64,000 bases of DNA from contig NZ_LZYB01000004.1 in assembly GCF_001677335.1 (NCBI RefSeq), forward strand, positions 248,001 to 312,000, read 5' to 3'. Positions 1 to 7,804 of the stretch are shown in pieces; the stretch's first letter is position 1; every line of letters begins with the position of its first letter. The DNA comes from Erythrobacter dokdonensis DSW-74. GTDB lineage: Bacteria; Pseudomonadota; Alphaproteobacteria; Sphingomonadales; Sphingomonadaceae. Under the pieces are notes generated by a model that did no database searches, was not told the origin of the DNA, and was given only the letters and a program-made list of their open reading frames with translations. A program made the translations under genes and the position numbers.

Positions 1-1
1 C

Positions 2-193
2 GTCACGACCGAGGCGAGGTTTGACGAGAAGATCGAAACGCCCGGCGGCACCTTCTATATCGACGGGGCCAGTGTGCTCTATCTTATCGGCAGCGTGATG
101 GACTGGCGCGAGGACGATTTCACCGCCGGGTTCGTGTTCGAGAATCCCAACGCCAAGGGTGCCTGCGGCTGCGGCGAGAGTTTCATGGTCTGA
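2..193 (+). CDS. A-type iron-sulfur carrier protein (HesB/IscA/SufA family), C-terminal part
   Basis: Only the last 63 residues are visible; the gene enters from the left edge. They read as the end of an A-type Fe-S carrier, which receives a cluster from the assembly scaffold and hands it to apo-proteins in the cytoplasm. The visible part carries the family's FxFxNPNA segment followed by the CGCGES C-terminal motif, whose two cysteines are cluster ligands together with an upstream cysteine that would lie outside the window. The next gene on the same strand starts 4 bases after the stop, so the two are probably co-transcribed. Which A-type subfamily (SufA, IscA, ErpA) it belongs to cannot be told from this fragment. 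Confidence 0.9.
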   Translation, partial: VTTEARFDEKIETPGGTFYIDGASVLYLIGSVMDWREDDFTAGFVFENPNAKGACGCGESFMV

Positions 194-197
194 GCCC

Positions 198-668
198 ATG
201 GCACTGGTCGCGCTGACCACCACGCTTGCCTGCACGTCTGATGAAGCCTGGGCACGGGTGCGCACCTCGGCCTTGCTGCTGCACCTCGCCGCACCGCTGA
301 TCCGCTTCACGCCCAAGGGAGACCGGGCCTTTCCCGCGATCTGGGAGCCTGGCGAATATCGCGCATGGATGTGGCTGTTCGGCGTGCTGCCGATCGGCTG
401 GCAGGCGGTGGTGATCAGCGAGCCTGAACCGCAGGGGGACACCCGCTACATCCGCGACAACGGCTATGGCCCGCTGATCAGGCGCTGGGACCACTGGATC
501 GAAATTTCTCCCGGTGCGAACGGCACTACCACCTACACCGACCGGGTCGCCATCGAGGCGGGGCTGCTCACCCCCCTGATCGCCGGATTTGCGCGGGTGT
601 TCTACGCGCATCGCCAGCGCCGCTGGCGGCGGCTGGCGCAGACCGGATTTGCGGCCCTGAAGGGCTGA
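198..668 (+). CDS. SRPBCC-like (polyketide cyclase/START fold) hypothetical protein
   Basis: This 156-residue protein has no signal peptide or membrane segment. The alternation of a predicted helix after MALVALTTT, central strands (YRAWMWLFGVLPIG, QAVVISEPE) and a C-terminal amphipathic helix with an FYAHRQRRW segment resembles the SRPBCC ligand-binding fold, as does the YTDRVAIEAG stretch. The start at 198 is preferred over an upstream in-frame ATG at 159, which lies inside the Fe-S carrier gene. It follows that gene by 4 bases and ends 4 bases before a convergent gene. The ligand and function are unknown; the fold call is from sequence pattern only. Confidence 0.6.
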   Translation: MALVALTTTLACTSDEAWARVRTSALLLHLAAPLIRFTPKGDRAFPAIWEPGEYRAWMWLFGVLPIGWQAVVISEPEPQGDTRYIRDNGYGPLIRRWDHWIEISPGANGTTTYTDRVAIEAGLLTPLIAGFARVFYAHRQRRWRRLAQTGFAALKG

Positions 669-672
669 CCCG

Positions 673-1614
673 TCAGTTTCCGGCCGCGATCCGGGCGAGC
701 AGGCGACTTTCCAGCTCGTCTACCTCGCCATCGGCGGCGATCATCTTTTCGAGCCATTCGTTTTCGTGATCGGTCACCGCCTCGCCCTTTGCCGCGAGCG
801 CGGCGTAGTCCGGGCCGCCCTCGCGCTTGCCGAACACCTTGCCGAAATGATTGCCGACCTGCGGCACCTCGCGCGCAACCTTGCCCATGAAGCGGGCCAC
901 GTTGGGTGTGTTGTCCGCGACGAAGGCTTCCAGTTCCAGTTTGCGTTCGTGGCTGACCTGCGCGTTCTGGAGTGTGAAGCCCTTGAGGAAGTTGGCGACA
1001 CCGTCAATGAACAGTTCGTCCCACTCGGCGGCGTTTTCCTCGGCGAGGGTTTCATCCTTCAGGCGGAACAGCATTTCGGCATCGAAGCGAGTGACCGCGG
1101 CAGGGCCATGGCCGCCGCTGGCGAAGATCACGCGGCGGATGATGCGGCATTCGGCTGCGCTGATGTGGGTCGCGGAAAGCTCGCCGCCGCAGCGGGTCGG
1201 GCCGGCGCCGGTCAGCACCTCGCGCTCGACAACGCCAAGCACGTAGTTCTTGAGCCGGTCGGGCGTATTCTCGGCGCGCTCGATGATGCGCACCATGCAT
1301 TCGAGTTCGGCCATGCTTTCGACCGTGCCATCATGGTCGATCTGCCCGATCAGCCATTCGGCCTCGGCATCCGAGCATTGCAGGCGCGGCGGCGCGCCAT
1401 TGAGGACATATTCGCCGATCGCCTCGACGAAGAAATCGACCCACTCCTCGCTGCGCTCATCCAGCGCATTGTTGAGCGCGAAAAGCGCTTCGGCCTCGGC
1501 GCGGGTGATGATCCCGTCGCCCCAGCCTTCGCGGCGGAGCGCCAGCAGTTCGTCCGCAGTCACGCGCCCCTCGGCGGCGGCGGCTCTGGCAAGCTCGATG
1601 AAATGCGTCGTCAT
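673..1614 (-). CDS. Hypothetical protein with an internally duplicated helical domain
   Basis: This 313-residue, acidic, probably cytoplasmic protein is not a family I can name. It contains two related segments. One runs roughly from residue 33 to 110 (TRAEAEALFAL, then EEWVDFFVEAI, then DAEAEWLIGQIDHDG). The other spans roughly residues 185 to 311 (TRFDAEMLFRL, then AEWDELFIDGV, then DHENEWLEKMIAADG). Each copy therefore has a helix with AExLF, a WxxxF helix and an EWL...I..DG.V segment, which suggests tandem duplication of a small all-helical domain, with a TerB-like or EF-hand-like character possible. The ATG at 1614 is chosen because the 12 residues before it look non-conserved. It follows the lipoprotein gene on the same strand after 60 bases and may share its transcript. 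Confidence 0.7.
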   Translation of the reverse strand: MTTHFIELARAAAAEGRVTADELLALRREGWGDGIITRAEAEALFALNNALDERSEEWVDFFVEAIGEYVLNGAPPRLQCSDAEAEWLIGQIDHDGTVESMAELECMVRIIERAENTPDRLKNYVLGVVEREVLTGAGPTRCGGELSATHISAAECRIIRRVIFASGGHGPAAVTRFDAEMLFRLKDETLAEENAAEWDELFIDGVANFLKGFTLQNAQVSHERKLELEAFVADNTPNVARFMGKVAREVPQVGNHFGKVFGKREGGPDYAALAAKGEAVTDHENEWLEKMIAADGEVDELESRLLARIAAGN

Positions 1615-1674
1615 GGCCCGTTCGGTTCCTCCGGTTTCGACCAGAGCCATGGCACGAACAGGCTTAAGACGGGG

Positions 1675-2058
1675 TTACCGTTTCTCCACCTCGCGGATGC
1701 AGGCGCCGCGATCGACCGCTGCTCCGCCCTGTCGCAGCCGCGCTTCGACGTGAGCTGCGACTGCCTCGGTTCCCGGTCGCAGCGGATAAAGGTATATGTC
1801 GAGCACGCAGGTCGTCCCGCCGAACTGCAGCTTGCGCGCATCGCCTTCCAACACATCCAGCCGCGGATTGCCGAAGCGCCGGGTGAGCGTGCCGGCCGGC
1901 GAGCCGATCACGCCTTCGAGCCCCTGTGGTGCCATAACCTGCGGCACCCGCACGACCCCGCTGCGGGAAGGCGGCGCGGCAGGCGCGGGCTTGCTGCCGC
2001 CGACACATCCGGCCAGCGTCAGAGCAATGGCCGCAAGGATCGTAATGCGCTTTGTCAT
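1675..2058 (-). CDS. Small lipoprotein, hypothetical
   Basis: The 127-residue product starts with a lipoprotein signal: basic MTKR, a hydrophobic stretch and an LAGC lipobox at about residues 15-18, followed by a Pro/Ala-rich linker. The mature part has a fairly conserved-looking core (GxPxxxLxRRFGxPRLD, then the CVLDIYLYPL segment), typical of small SmpA/OmlA-like lipoproteins, but I cannot assign it firmly. Its ATG overlaps the stop of the upstream EI24 gene by four bases (ATGA), so the two are almost certainly translationally coupled. Confidence 0.75.
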   Translation of the reverse strand: MTKRITILAAIALTLAGCVGGSKPAPAAPPSRSGVVRVPQVMAPQGLEGVIGSPAGTLTRRFGNPRLDVLEGDARKLQFGGTTCVLDIYLYPLRPGTEAVAAHVEARLRQGGAAVDRGACIREVEKR

Positions 2059-2768
2059 GCCGCGTTCTCCGTCTTGTCCAGGCGGCGAAGCACCAGATGG
2101 GTGCCCGCCGCCGCGCCCAGCACCGGCGCGAGCAGCCCCGCGACCGGCACCAGCATCAGCCCGGCCACGCTCAGCCCGAGCAGGAACCGCTCCCCCGGCC
2201 CGGCCGGATTGCCGAGGTCATTCCCCGCTGCATGCCGCAACCACGCCATGTCGGTCAGCTCCCGCCCGAGCAGCACCGCATTGACACCCAGAAACACCAG
2301 CGCCGGACCGAAGGCGGTGAAGGCCAGCAACCCCGCCACCGGCAGCGCCAGAAGGTTATAGCCCAGCGCCCGCATCAGCCCGCGCAGCGAATTCGCGAGG
2401 TCGCGGCGGAAAGGCAGCGGCCGCGCCTCCAGCGCGCGGGCGGGGTAATGCCGCGCCTCGACCGCTGCGACCACCTCGTCGGCAAAGAACTGCAGCACTG
2501 CCAGCGCCACCACCCGGAACAATAACCAGAACGCCGCCAGCCCGATGACAACCGCGAGCAGCGCCTGGGCCGCTTCGGCATAGCCTTCGGGCAAGACGGC
2601 GGCGAGCCGCTCGCTCCGGAACAGCGCCGAAAGGGTGCCATATAGCGCGGCACCCAGCAGCGCGAACGCCACCAGCGTCAGGCCGACGCTCTTGACCACC
2701 ACCGCCACGACGCGGCGGTCGCCAAGCTGGCCGAGGGCCTTCACAAGCGCGGCAGGGACGGCGGACAT
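2055..2768 (-). CDS. EI24 domain-containing membrane protein (CysZ-like)
   Basis: The 237-residue protein is strongly hydrophobic with about five or six membrane segments and matches the EI24 family, which includes the bacterial sulfate permease CysZ. Recognisable features are the N-terminal amphipathic stretch, the long loops between hydrophobic hairpins and the ELTDMAWLRHA region near the C terminus. ATG 2768 was chosen over an upstream in-frame start because the extra residues are basic and unlike the family. It heads a minus-strand set with the lipoprotein and perhaps the duplicated-domain protein. No cysteine-biosynthesis gene is near, so sulfate transport is only the family precedent. 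Confidence 0.8.
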   Translation of the reverse strand: MSAVPAALVKALGQLGDRRVVAVVVKSVGLTLVAFALLGAALYGTLSALFRSERLAAVLPEGYAEAAQALLAVVIGLAAFWLLFRVVALAVLQFFADEVVAAVEARHYPARALEARPLPFRRDLANSLRGLMRALGYNLLALPVAGLLAFTAFGPALVFLGVNAVLLGRELTDMAWLRHAAGNDLGNPAGPGERFLLGLSVAGLMLVPVAGLLAPVLGAAAGTHLVLRRLDKTENAA

Positions 2769-2892
2769 GCTTCCCGCGATGCTGCGCCGCCCGCACGAAG
2801 TCAACGCGAGGACGCGATCCCGCACACAGATGCTTGGCGCGGGGTGCGAAGGCGGCTAGGCGGCTGCCAGACCATATCCAAGGAATTCTCCC

Positions 2893-3894
2893 GTGCCCGA
2901 GACCACTCCGCCCCGTTACGACGTGATCGCCATCGGCAATGCCGTGGTCGACGTGATTGCCTCCTGCGAGGAGGATCTGATCGAGGAACTGCAACTGAAC
3001 CGTGGCGGCATGACCCTGATCGACGAGGCGCGGGCCGAGGAGCTCTACGAGGCGATGCCCCCCGCGCGCGAGCTTTCGGGCGGTTCGGCGGCCAACACCC
3101 TGGCGGGGCTGGCGACGCTCGGCCTGCAATGCGCCTTCATCGGCCAGGTTGCCGACGACCAGCTCGGCAAGGTGTTCCGGCACGACATGCGCGCCACCGG
3201 CATCGATTTCGACACTCCGGCGCGTGAAGGCGAACCGGCGACGGGCCGCGTGCTGATCTTCGTTACCCCCGATGGCGAGCGGACCATGAACACCTTTCTG
3301 GGCGCGGGCCAGTTCCTGCCGGCCTCGGCGCTCGATGAAGACCTGATCGCCAGCGCCGCGATCCTCTATCTCGAAGGCTATCTGTGGGATCCCGAAGAAC
3401 CCCGCAGTGCCATGCGCCGCGCCATCGAGGTCGCCCGCAATGCCGGGCGCAAGGTCGCCTTCACCGCGTCCGAAAGCTTCGTGATCGAACGCCACTGCGC
3501 CGATTTTCAGGCGATGATCGATGACGGCGTGATCGATATCCTGTTCGTCAACGAAAGCGAGCTGGCGACGTTGACGGGCGAGGACGACTTCGAGGCGGGT
3601 CTCGCCGCTGTGGCAGGCAAGGTGCCGGTGCTGGTGGCGACCCGCAGCGAGAAGGGCGCGGTCGCGATTGCCCATGGCGAGCGGGCGGAAGTGGCTGCGG
3701 TGCCGGTGATCAAGGTAGTGGACACCACCGGCGCGGGCGACCAGTTCGCGGCCGGGTTCCTCTCCGGCTACGTCAAGGGCGAGCCGCTGACGCAGTGCCT
3801 CAAGCGCGGGGCGATCTGCGCCTCGGAAGTGATCGCGCATTACGGCCCGCGGCCGGAAGCGGACATGCTCGCGCTGATGGCAGAGCGGCTCTAG
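2893..3894 (+). CDS. PfkB-family carbohydrate/adenosine kinase
   Basis: This 333-residue ribokinase-fold enzyme phosphorylates a sugar or nucleoside with ATP in the cytoplasm. The N-terminal IGNAVVDVIA segment, the GGSAANTLAGLATLG signature (near residue 65) and the C-terminal DTTGAGDQFAAGF signature (near residue 277), with the catalytic aspartate in GAGD, are intact. In alphaproteobacteria this sequence type is usually annotated as adenosine kinase, but the substrate is not provable here. The start is GTG with AAGGA about nine bases upstream. It is monocistronic, and its stop is followed at once by a perfect palindrome. Confidence 0.9.
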   Translation: MPETTPPRYDVIAIGNAVVDVIASCEEDLIEELQLNRGGMTLIDEARAEELYEAMPPARELSGGSAANTLAGLATLGLQCAFIGQVADDQLGKVFRHDMRATGIDFDTPAREGEPATGRVLIFVTPDGERTMNTFLGAGQFLPASALDEDLIASAAILYLEGYLWDPEEPRSAMRRAIEVARNAGRKVAFTASESFVIERHCADFQAMIDDGVIDILFVNESELATLTGEDDFEAGLAAVAGKVPVLVATRSEKGAVAIAHGERAEVAAVPVIKVVDTTGAGDQFAAGFLSGYVKGEPLTQCLKRGAICASEVIAHYGPRPEADMLALMAERL

Positions 3895-3902
3895 TTGACA
3901 AA

Positions 3903-3919
3903 CTTGACACCCTGTCAAG
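3903..3919. terminator. Perfect 17-base palindrome just after the kinase gene
   Basis: CTTGACA-CCC-TGTCAAG begins 9 bases after the kinase stop codon. It would form a 7-bp stem with a 3-base loop. No T-run follows, so it is at best a factor-dependent terminator or mRNA-stabilising hairpin. It could instead be a protein-binding palindrome. The downstream 187 bases up to the convergent membrane-protein gene hold nothing else I can name. Confidence 0.35.
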
Positions 3920-4106
3920 CTGGCGCTGGGCCAGAATATCCTTGATTATCAATGGCTTGAGTCGATAACTCCGCGTTTGACGGACAGGGGAACGGGGGCC
4001 TTTTCCCGCCTTTCCGGCAGGGCTGGCTGATGCTGCTGTTGGCTGACGACGAGAAAGAGCGGCGGCGAACCTAGCCGTGCGCCCTTTCTGTAGGAAAGCT
4101 CGCCGT

Positions 4107-4928
4107 TCAGGCGGTTGCCGCCGCGCGTCGTGGCGGGGCCTTGCCTGCCTCCCAGCCCAGCCATGCCGCCACCGCGCCTGCTACCACGCCCAGCGCCAGC
4201 GTGATGCCCGGCGGCACAGCAGCATAGGCAGCAAATGCCCGGCCGATCAGCGGCACATCGGGCGCGAACCACATCGTCACCGATTGCAGCCCCATGAAGC
4301 CCGCCGCCACCAGCCACGGCGCACCGTGCTTGCGGTTCTTCGCATAGACCGCCAGCGCGAACGCGATGCCCAGCGTGTTGCTGATCACGATCGCATCCAG
4401 CACCATGCGCGGCCCCTCGCTGCCGATCACGTTCATCCAGGGTAGATAATCGAGCAGCACCCGGCTGAAGGGGCTTTCGAACAGGATCAGCGGGGTCGCC
4501 AGCATGTATCCGGCGTGCAGCTTGAGATTGCGGCGCTGCTTGAGCGCCTGATAAAACAGCGTCAGGTAGGCCGAGATTGCCACCCCCATCCCGATCCCGA
4601 AGGCCGGGCCAAGCAACAGGATGCCCTCGCCGGGCTGCGCCGTGCTGTAGCGCGCCGCAGAGACGTTCACGATCATCATGAAGCCGAGGATCAGGAACGG
4701 GAACAGCGCAAAGCTGGCCCGGCCCATCTGGCGGTGCAGGGCATTGGCGCGGCGCTGGATCGTCAGGTGCTGCGCGATCAGCAGCGCCAGCCACGTCATC
4801 GAGGACACAGCGTGGACATGAAACGCCACCGGCACCCCGCCTGCGACGCTGAAATAGGTTGCCCAGAAGCCGGCCATGATGACCAGCAGCACAAAACCGA
4901 CGAAATAGTGCGCGTGACGATACGGCAT
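4107..4928 (-). CDS. Multi-pass membrane protein, hypothetical
   Basis: The 273-residue product has about seven hydrophobic segments (for example FVGFVLLVIMAGFWATYF, FALFPFLILGFMMIV, ILLLGPAFGIGMGVAI and a C-terminal one ending in alanine-rich sequence). Histidines lie in or next to the membrane regions (HAHYF near the N terminus, HVHAVSSMTW, IAQHLT, LHRQMGR, HAGYML). That pattern resembles heme- or quinone-associated membrane proteins but is not diagnostic. ATG 4928 has GGAGAT upstream, which decides it over an in-frame start 42 bases earlier. The cytochrome c gene lies just upstream on the same strand, which fits a redox role without proving it. Confidence 0.7.
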   Translation of the reverse strand: MPYRHAHYFVGFVLLVIMAGFWATYFSVAGGVPVAFHVHAVSSMTWLALLIAQHLTIQRRANALHRQMGRASFALFPFLILGFMMIVNVSAARYSTAQPGEGILLLGPAFGIGMGVAISAYLTLFYQALKQRRNLKLHAGYMLATPLILFESPFSRVLLDYLPWMNVIGSEGPRMVLDAIVISNTLGIAFALAVYAKNRKHGAPWLVAAGFMGLQSVTMWFAPDVPLIGRAFAAYAAVPPGITLALGVVAGAVAAWLGWEAGKAPPRRAAATA

Positions 4929-5007
4929 CGAGATCTCCCTTCCCGATTGCGACCGCGCGCGGTCTAGCACGTTCGGGGGCGGGGGACAAAGGCCTGGCCG
5001 GAATGGC

Positions 5008-5391
5008 TTACTCGTCGGGCACGTAACCCGCCTTGCGCAGCGTCACCATATAGCGTGCGATCTGGTCGATCTGCGGGCGGGTGAGGGTGAAGTCCATGTC
5101 CTCGGGATAGTTGTGCGCCTCGGCCAGCCAGTCGGCGAGCGATTGCTCCGATAGCCCGCGCCGGTTGGCAATCGCGGCAAAGCTGGGCGAGGCCGGATTG
5201 GGCGAAAGGAACGGCGGTTCGACCGCATGGCACCCCCCGCAGGCCGCCTCGACAAAGGCCGGCGCGCGGGCATCGGCGGAAGGCGACGTGCGCTTGCCCA
5301 CCATCGGTGGCGGGTTGTCGCTTCCGGCGCTCTGGCAGGCGGTCAGCGCAAGCAGGGCGAGCGGGGCTATGAGAGCGAGGCGATGAGTCAT
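5008..5391 (-). CDS. Lipoprotein cytochrome c, single heme
   Basis: The 127-residue protein has a lipoprotein signal peptide ending in LTAC (cysteine near residue 19), then one heme-binding CGGCH motif near residues 52-56 and a C-terminal methionine in YMVTL that could be the axial ligand. It is therefore a small class I c-type cytochrome anchored at the periplasmic face of a membrane. It sits upstream of the multi-pass membrane protein gene (79 bases apart, same strand), which may be its redox partner. It is divergent from the Ser/Thr kinase gene. Its electron donor and acceptor are unknown. Confidence 0.88.
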   Translation of the reverse strand: MTHRLALIAPLALLALTACQSAGSDNPPPMVGKRTSPSADARAPAFVEAACGGCHAVEPPFLSPNPASPSFAAIANRRGLSEQSLADWLAEAHNYPEDMDFTLTRPQIDQIARYMVTLRKAGYVPDE

Positions 5392-5493
5392 GCTTGTCTT
5401 ATCCTCCCTGATGGGCCTGCTTGCCATGATCGGGATCAATTTGTCACCGCCCTAATGCCCTGGCCTGATCGGCATGTCCGGCCCTCGGGCGCG

Positions 5494-5509
5494 AATGTTT
5501 TGAAACATT
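5494..5509. promoter_or_regulatory. Palindromic candidate operator upstream of the Ser/Thr kinase gene
   Basis: AATGTTT-TG-AAACATT is a perfect 7-bp inverted repeat with a 2-base centre, located 48 bases before the kinase ATG. It overlaps by two bases the -35 of a plausible promoter on the plus strand, as expected of an operator. Confidence 0.4.
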
Positions 5510-5536
5510 GAATGAGAAATCCTGATTTGTCATAAG
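5508..5536 (+). promoter_or_regulatory. Candidate sigma70-type promoter for the Ser/Thr kinase gene
   Basis: TTGAAT at 5508-5513 and CATAAG at 5531-5536 are separated by 17 bases, putting a start site near 5543, just ahead of the GAGGGGGGAG ribosome-binding site and the ATG at 5558. The match to consensus is moderate. Confidence 0.35.
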
Positions 5537-5557
5537 TATGTGAGGGGGGAGCGGCGC

Positions 5558-7789
5558 ATGACCACTTCGGATAACTCGGGCGGCAGTGACCGGACCTTCA
5601 TGCGCACCTCCGCCGGTGTGGATCGCAGCGCGCCGCCGCTTGCCGAAGGCGTCCGGCTTGGCCCGTGGGCGGTGGAAGCGCCGATTGCGTCCGGCGGCAT
5701 GGGGCAGGTCTATCGTGCAAGGCGTGCCGACGGCGTCTATGATCAGGCGGTTGCGGTCAAGCTGATCCATGACAACGATCCCATCCGTGTGGACCGCTTC
5801 GGCGCAGAACGCCAGCGGCTGGCGGAAATGGACCATCCCGGCATCGCCCGGATCATCGACGGCGGCACCCACGAGGATGGCCGGCCGTGGATGGCGATGG
5901 AACTGGTCGAAGGCGCGCCGATCATGCCGCAGGCCTCGGCCCTGCCGCGCGGCGAGCGGCTGCGGCTGTTTGTCGCACTGTGCGCCGCGGTCTCCCACGC
6001 GCATGGCCGGCTGGTGCTGCACCGTGATCTCAAGTCCCAGAACGTCCTGCTGGATGCCAAGGGCGCGGTGCGGCTGATCGATTTCGGCATCGCCGCACTC
6101 GCCGGGGGCGAGACGGTGCCAAGCGGCAGCTTCACCACATCCACCGCCGCGCCTGAGCAGCTGCGCGGCGAGCCGCCGACGGTCCAGACTGACATTTTCG
6201 CGCTGGGCTGCATCCTCCACGAACTGCTGACCGGCGCCGTGCCGGATCGCGCCGAGGATGGCAGCGTCCGGCTCAATTCCGGCGCGCTGACCGATCCGGA
6301 CCTGCTGGCCATTATCCGCCGGGCCACCGCGACCCTTCCGGCGGATCGCTATGCCACGGCCGACGCGCTGGCGGATGATGTCGCCGCGGTGCTCGACCAT
6401 CGCCCCGTCGCGGCGCGGCAGGGCGGGACGCTTTATCGCGCCGGGAAATTCGTCCGCCGGGCGCCGGTGGCAGCCGCACTGGCGGCGGCTTTCGTGGTCG
6501 CGCTGGTGGGCGGCACCCTCGTCAGCCTCAACTATGCCCGCCAGGCCGAGGCCGAGGCGGCGCGCGCGCAGTCCGAGCTGGAACGGGCGGAGTTCTTTCT
6601 CGATCGTGCCGAGGCCCTCAACGAGGCCAAGGATGCCTATGGCGACCTGCTGCGCAGATTATCGGGTAGCGATGCCGACGTGGAACGCGAATCGCGCATC
6701 CTGATGGAACGCTGGCGCGAGGCGCACGACAACCGCAAGAACGCGCCGGGCACAGCGGCGGCGATTAGTTACGCAGTCGGGATGCATTTTTCCATGCGGC
6801 GCGATAATCAGCGCGCGATTGCGGTGCTCGAACCGTGGATTGCCGAAGGCTATGGCCCCAAGGGGCTGATTGATCTTGCGCGCGTGTTTCTGGCAAATTC
6901 CTACGATGTGTCTGGTCAAAGCGACAAGGCAATCGCCATTCTCGAAGACCTCGACCGGGAAATGTCGGCCAATTTCGATGCCAATTCGGTCAATCATGTC
7001 CAGGTCGTCAGCGACCTTGCCATGGCCACCAACGCGCCAGAGGCACAGCAGCGCGCCATCAACGTGATCGAAGCCGCGCTCAAGACCGAGGACGCGCCGC
7101 ATTACCGCTCCTTCTTGTGGAACCAGTTGGGCAGTGCGCGCCTTGGCGTGGGTGACCGGATCGGGGCGACCGCCGCCTATCGCGAAGCGGTCAAAACGGA
7201 AGCGGAAAATCCGCTGGCGGATCAAGCCAATCTCGGCACCACACGCGTCAATCTTGCGGCGGCGGAGCTGTATTTTGCGGACCAGCCCGAAGCCGCGCTG
7301 AAACAGGCCGACATCGTGCTCGGCCCGATGCGTGCGGCGATTGGCGAAAATGTGATGACCGGCTTTGCCCATATGCTCCGCGGTGAGGCGAAACTGGCGC
7401 GGGGCGACCTTGCCGGGGCCCTCGCGGACACGCGCATCGGTCTGGAGATGATTGCCCGCTACAACAGCGACACCTCGCCGAGCTGGCTGAACGGCGCGTG
7501 CGCCCATGCGGCGGCACTGGTGGCCAATGGCGATCTGGCAGGTGCCGAAGTGGTGGTCGCCCGAATGGAGGCCGTGGCGAAGGAGAAAGACTTGTCACCC
7601 ACCATGGGCGAGATGGCCCGCGCCCGGCTGCTGGCATCGCGCGGCGACATAGCCGGGGCGCGCAAGCGGCTGGCGCTGGCCCGCGCCAACAAGGCGGGGC
7701 TGGAACGCGGCATGCCCAATGCCTGGCGACTGGCGCAGGCCGAAGCATGGGTTGCCGCCGAAGCGAAGCGCCAGGGGGTCGGGCGCTAG
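5558..7789 (+). CDS. Transmembrane Ser/Thr protein kinase with TPR-like C-terminal half
   Basis: The 743-residue protein joins an N-terminal eukaryotic-type kinase domain (about residues 30-285) to a single membrane segment (about 300-323) and a long helical-repeat region that reads as degenerate TPRs (about 380-735). The kinase has the glycine loop (SGGMGQVYRA), VAVK lysine near residue 68, HRDLKSQN catalytic loop near 155 and DFG near 175, so it should be active. The glycine- and alanine-rich repeats follow the membrane segment, so they would face the periplasm. ATG 5558 is preferred over GTG 5540 because a GAGGGGGGAG ribosome-binding site sits between. It converges, 15 bases apart, on an ECF sigma factor gene; kinase/ECF pairs of this type are known (PknT/EcfP in Vibrio, PknS/EcfK in Xanthomonas), so the sigma factor is the likely substrate. 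Confidence 0.92.
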   Translation: MTTSDNSGGSDRTFMRTSAGVDRSAPPLAEGVRLGPWAVEAPIASGGMGQVYRARRADGVYDQAVAVKLIHDNDPIRVDRFGAERQRLAEMDHPGIARIIDGGTHEDGRPWMAMELVEGAPIMPQASALPRGERLRLFVALCAAVSHAHGRLVLHRDLKSQNVLLDAKGAVRLIDFGIAALAGGETVPSGSFTTSTAAPEQLRGEPPTVQTDIFALGCILHELLTGAVPDRAEDGSVRLNSGALTDPDLLAIIRRATATLPADRYATADALADDVAAVLDHRPVAARQGGTLYRAGKFVRRAPVAAALAAAFVVALVGGTLVSLNYARQAEAEAARAQSELERAEFFLDRAEALNEAKDAYGDLLRRLSGSDADVERESRILMERWREAHDNRKNAPGTAAAISYAVGMHFSMRRDNQRAIAVLEPWIAEGYGPKGLIDLARVFLANSYDVSGQSDKAIAILEDLDREMSANFDANSVNHVQVVSDLAMATNAPEAQQRAINVIEAALKTEDAPHYRSFLWNQLGSARLGVGDRIGATAAYREAVKTEAENPLADQANLGTTRVNLAAAELYFADQPEAALKQADIVLGPMRAAIGENVMTGFAHMLRGEAKLARGDLAGALADTRIGLEMIARYNSDTSPSWLNGACAHAAALVANGDLAGAEVVVARMEAVAKEKDLSPTMGEMARARLLASRGDIAGARKRLALARANKAGLERGMPNAWRLAQAEAWVAAEAKRQGVGR

Positions 7790-7804
7790 CCTTCCACGCT
7801 GGTT

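Noticed and set aside
766..2361. Long open frame on the plus strand opposite the duplicated-domain protein and lipoprotein
   Set aside because: It is Arg/Ala/His-rich with no fold-like pattern, opposite genes with signal peptides, lipobox and overlapping starts. It is a GC-content shadow.
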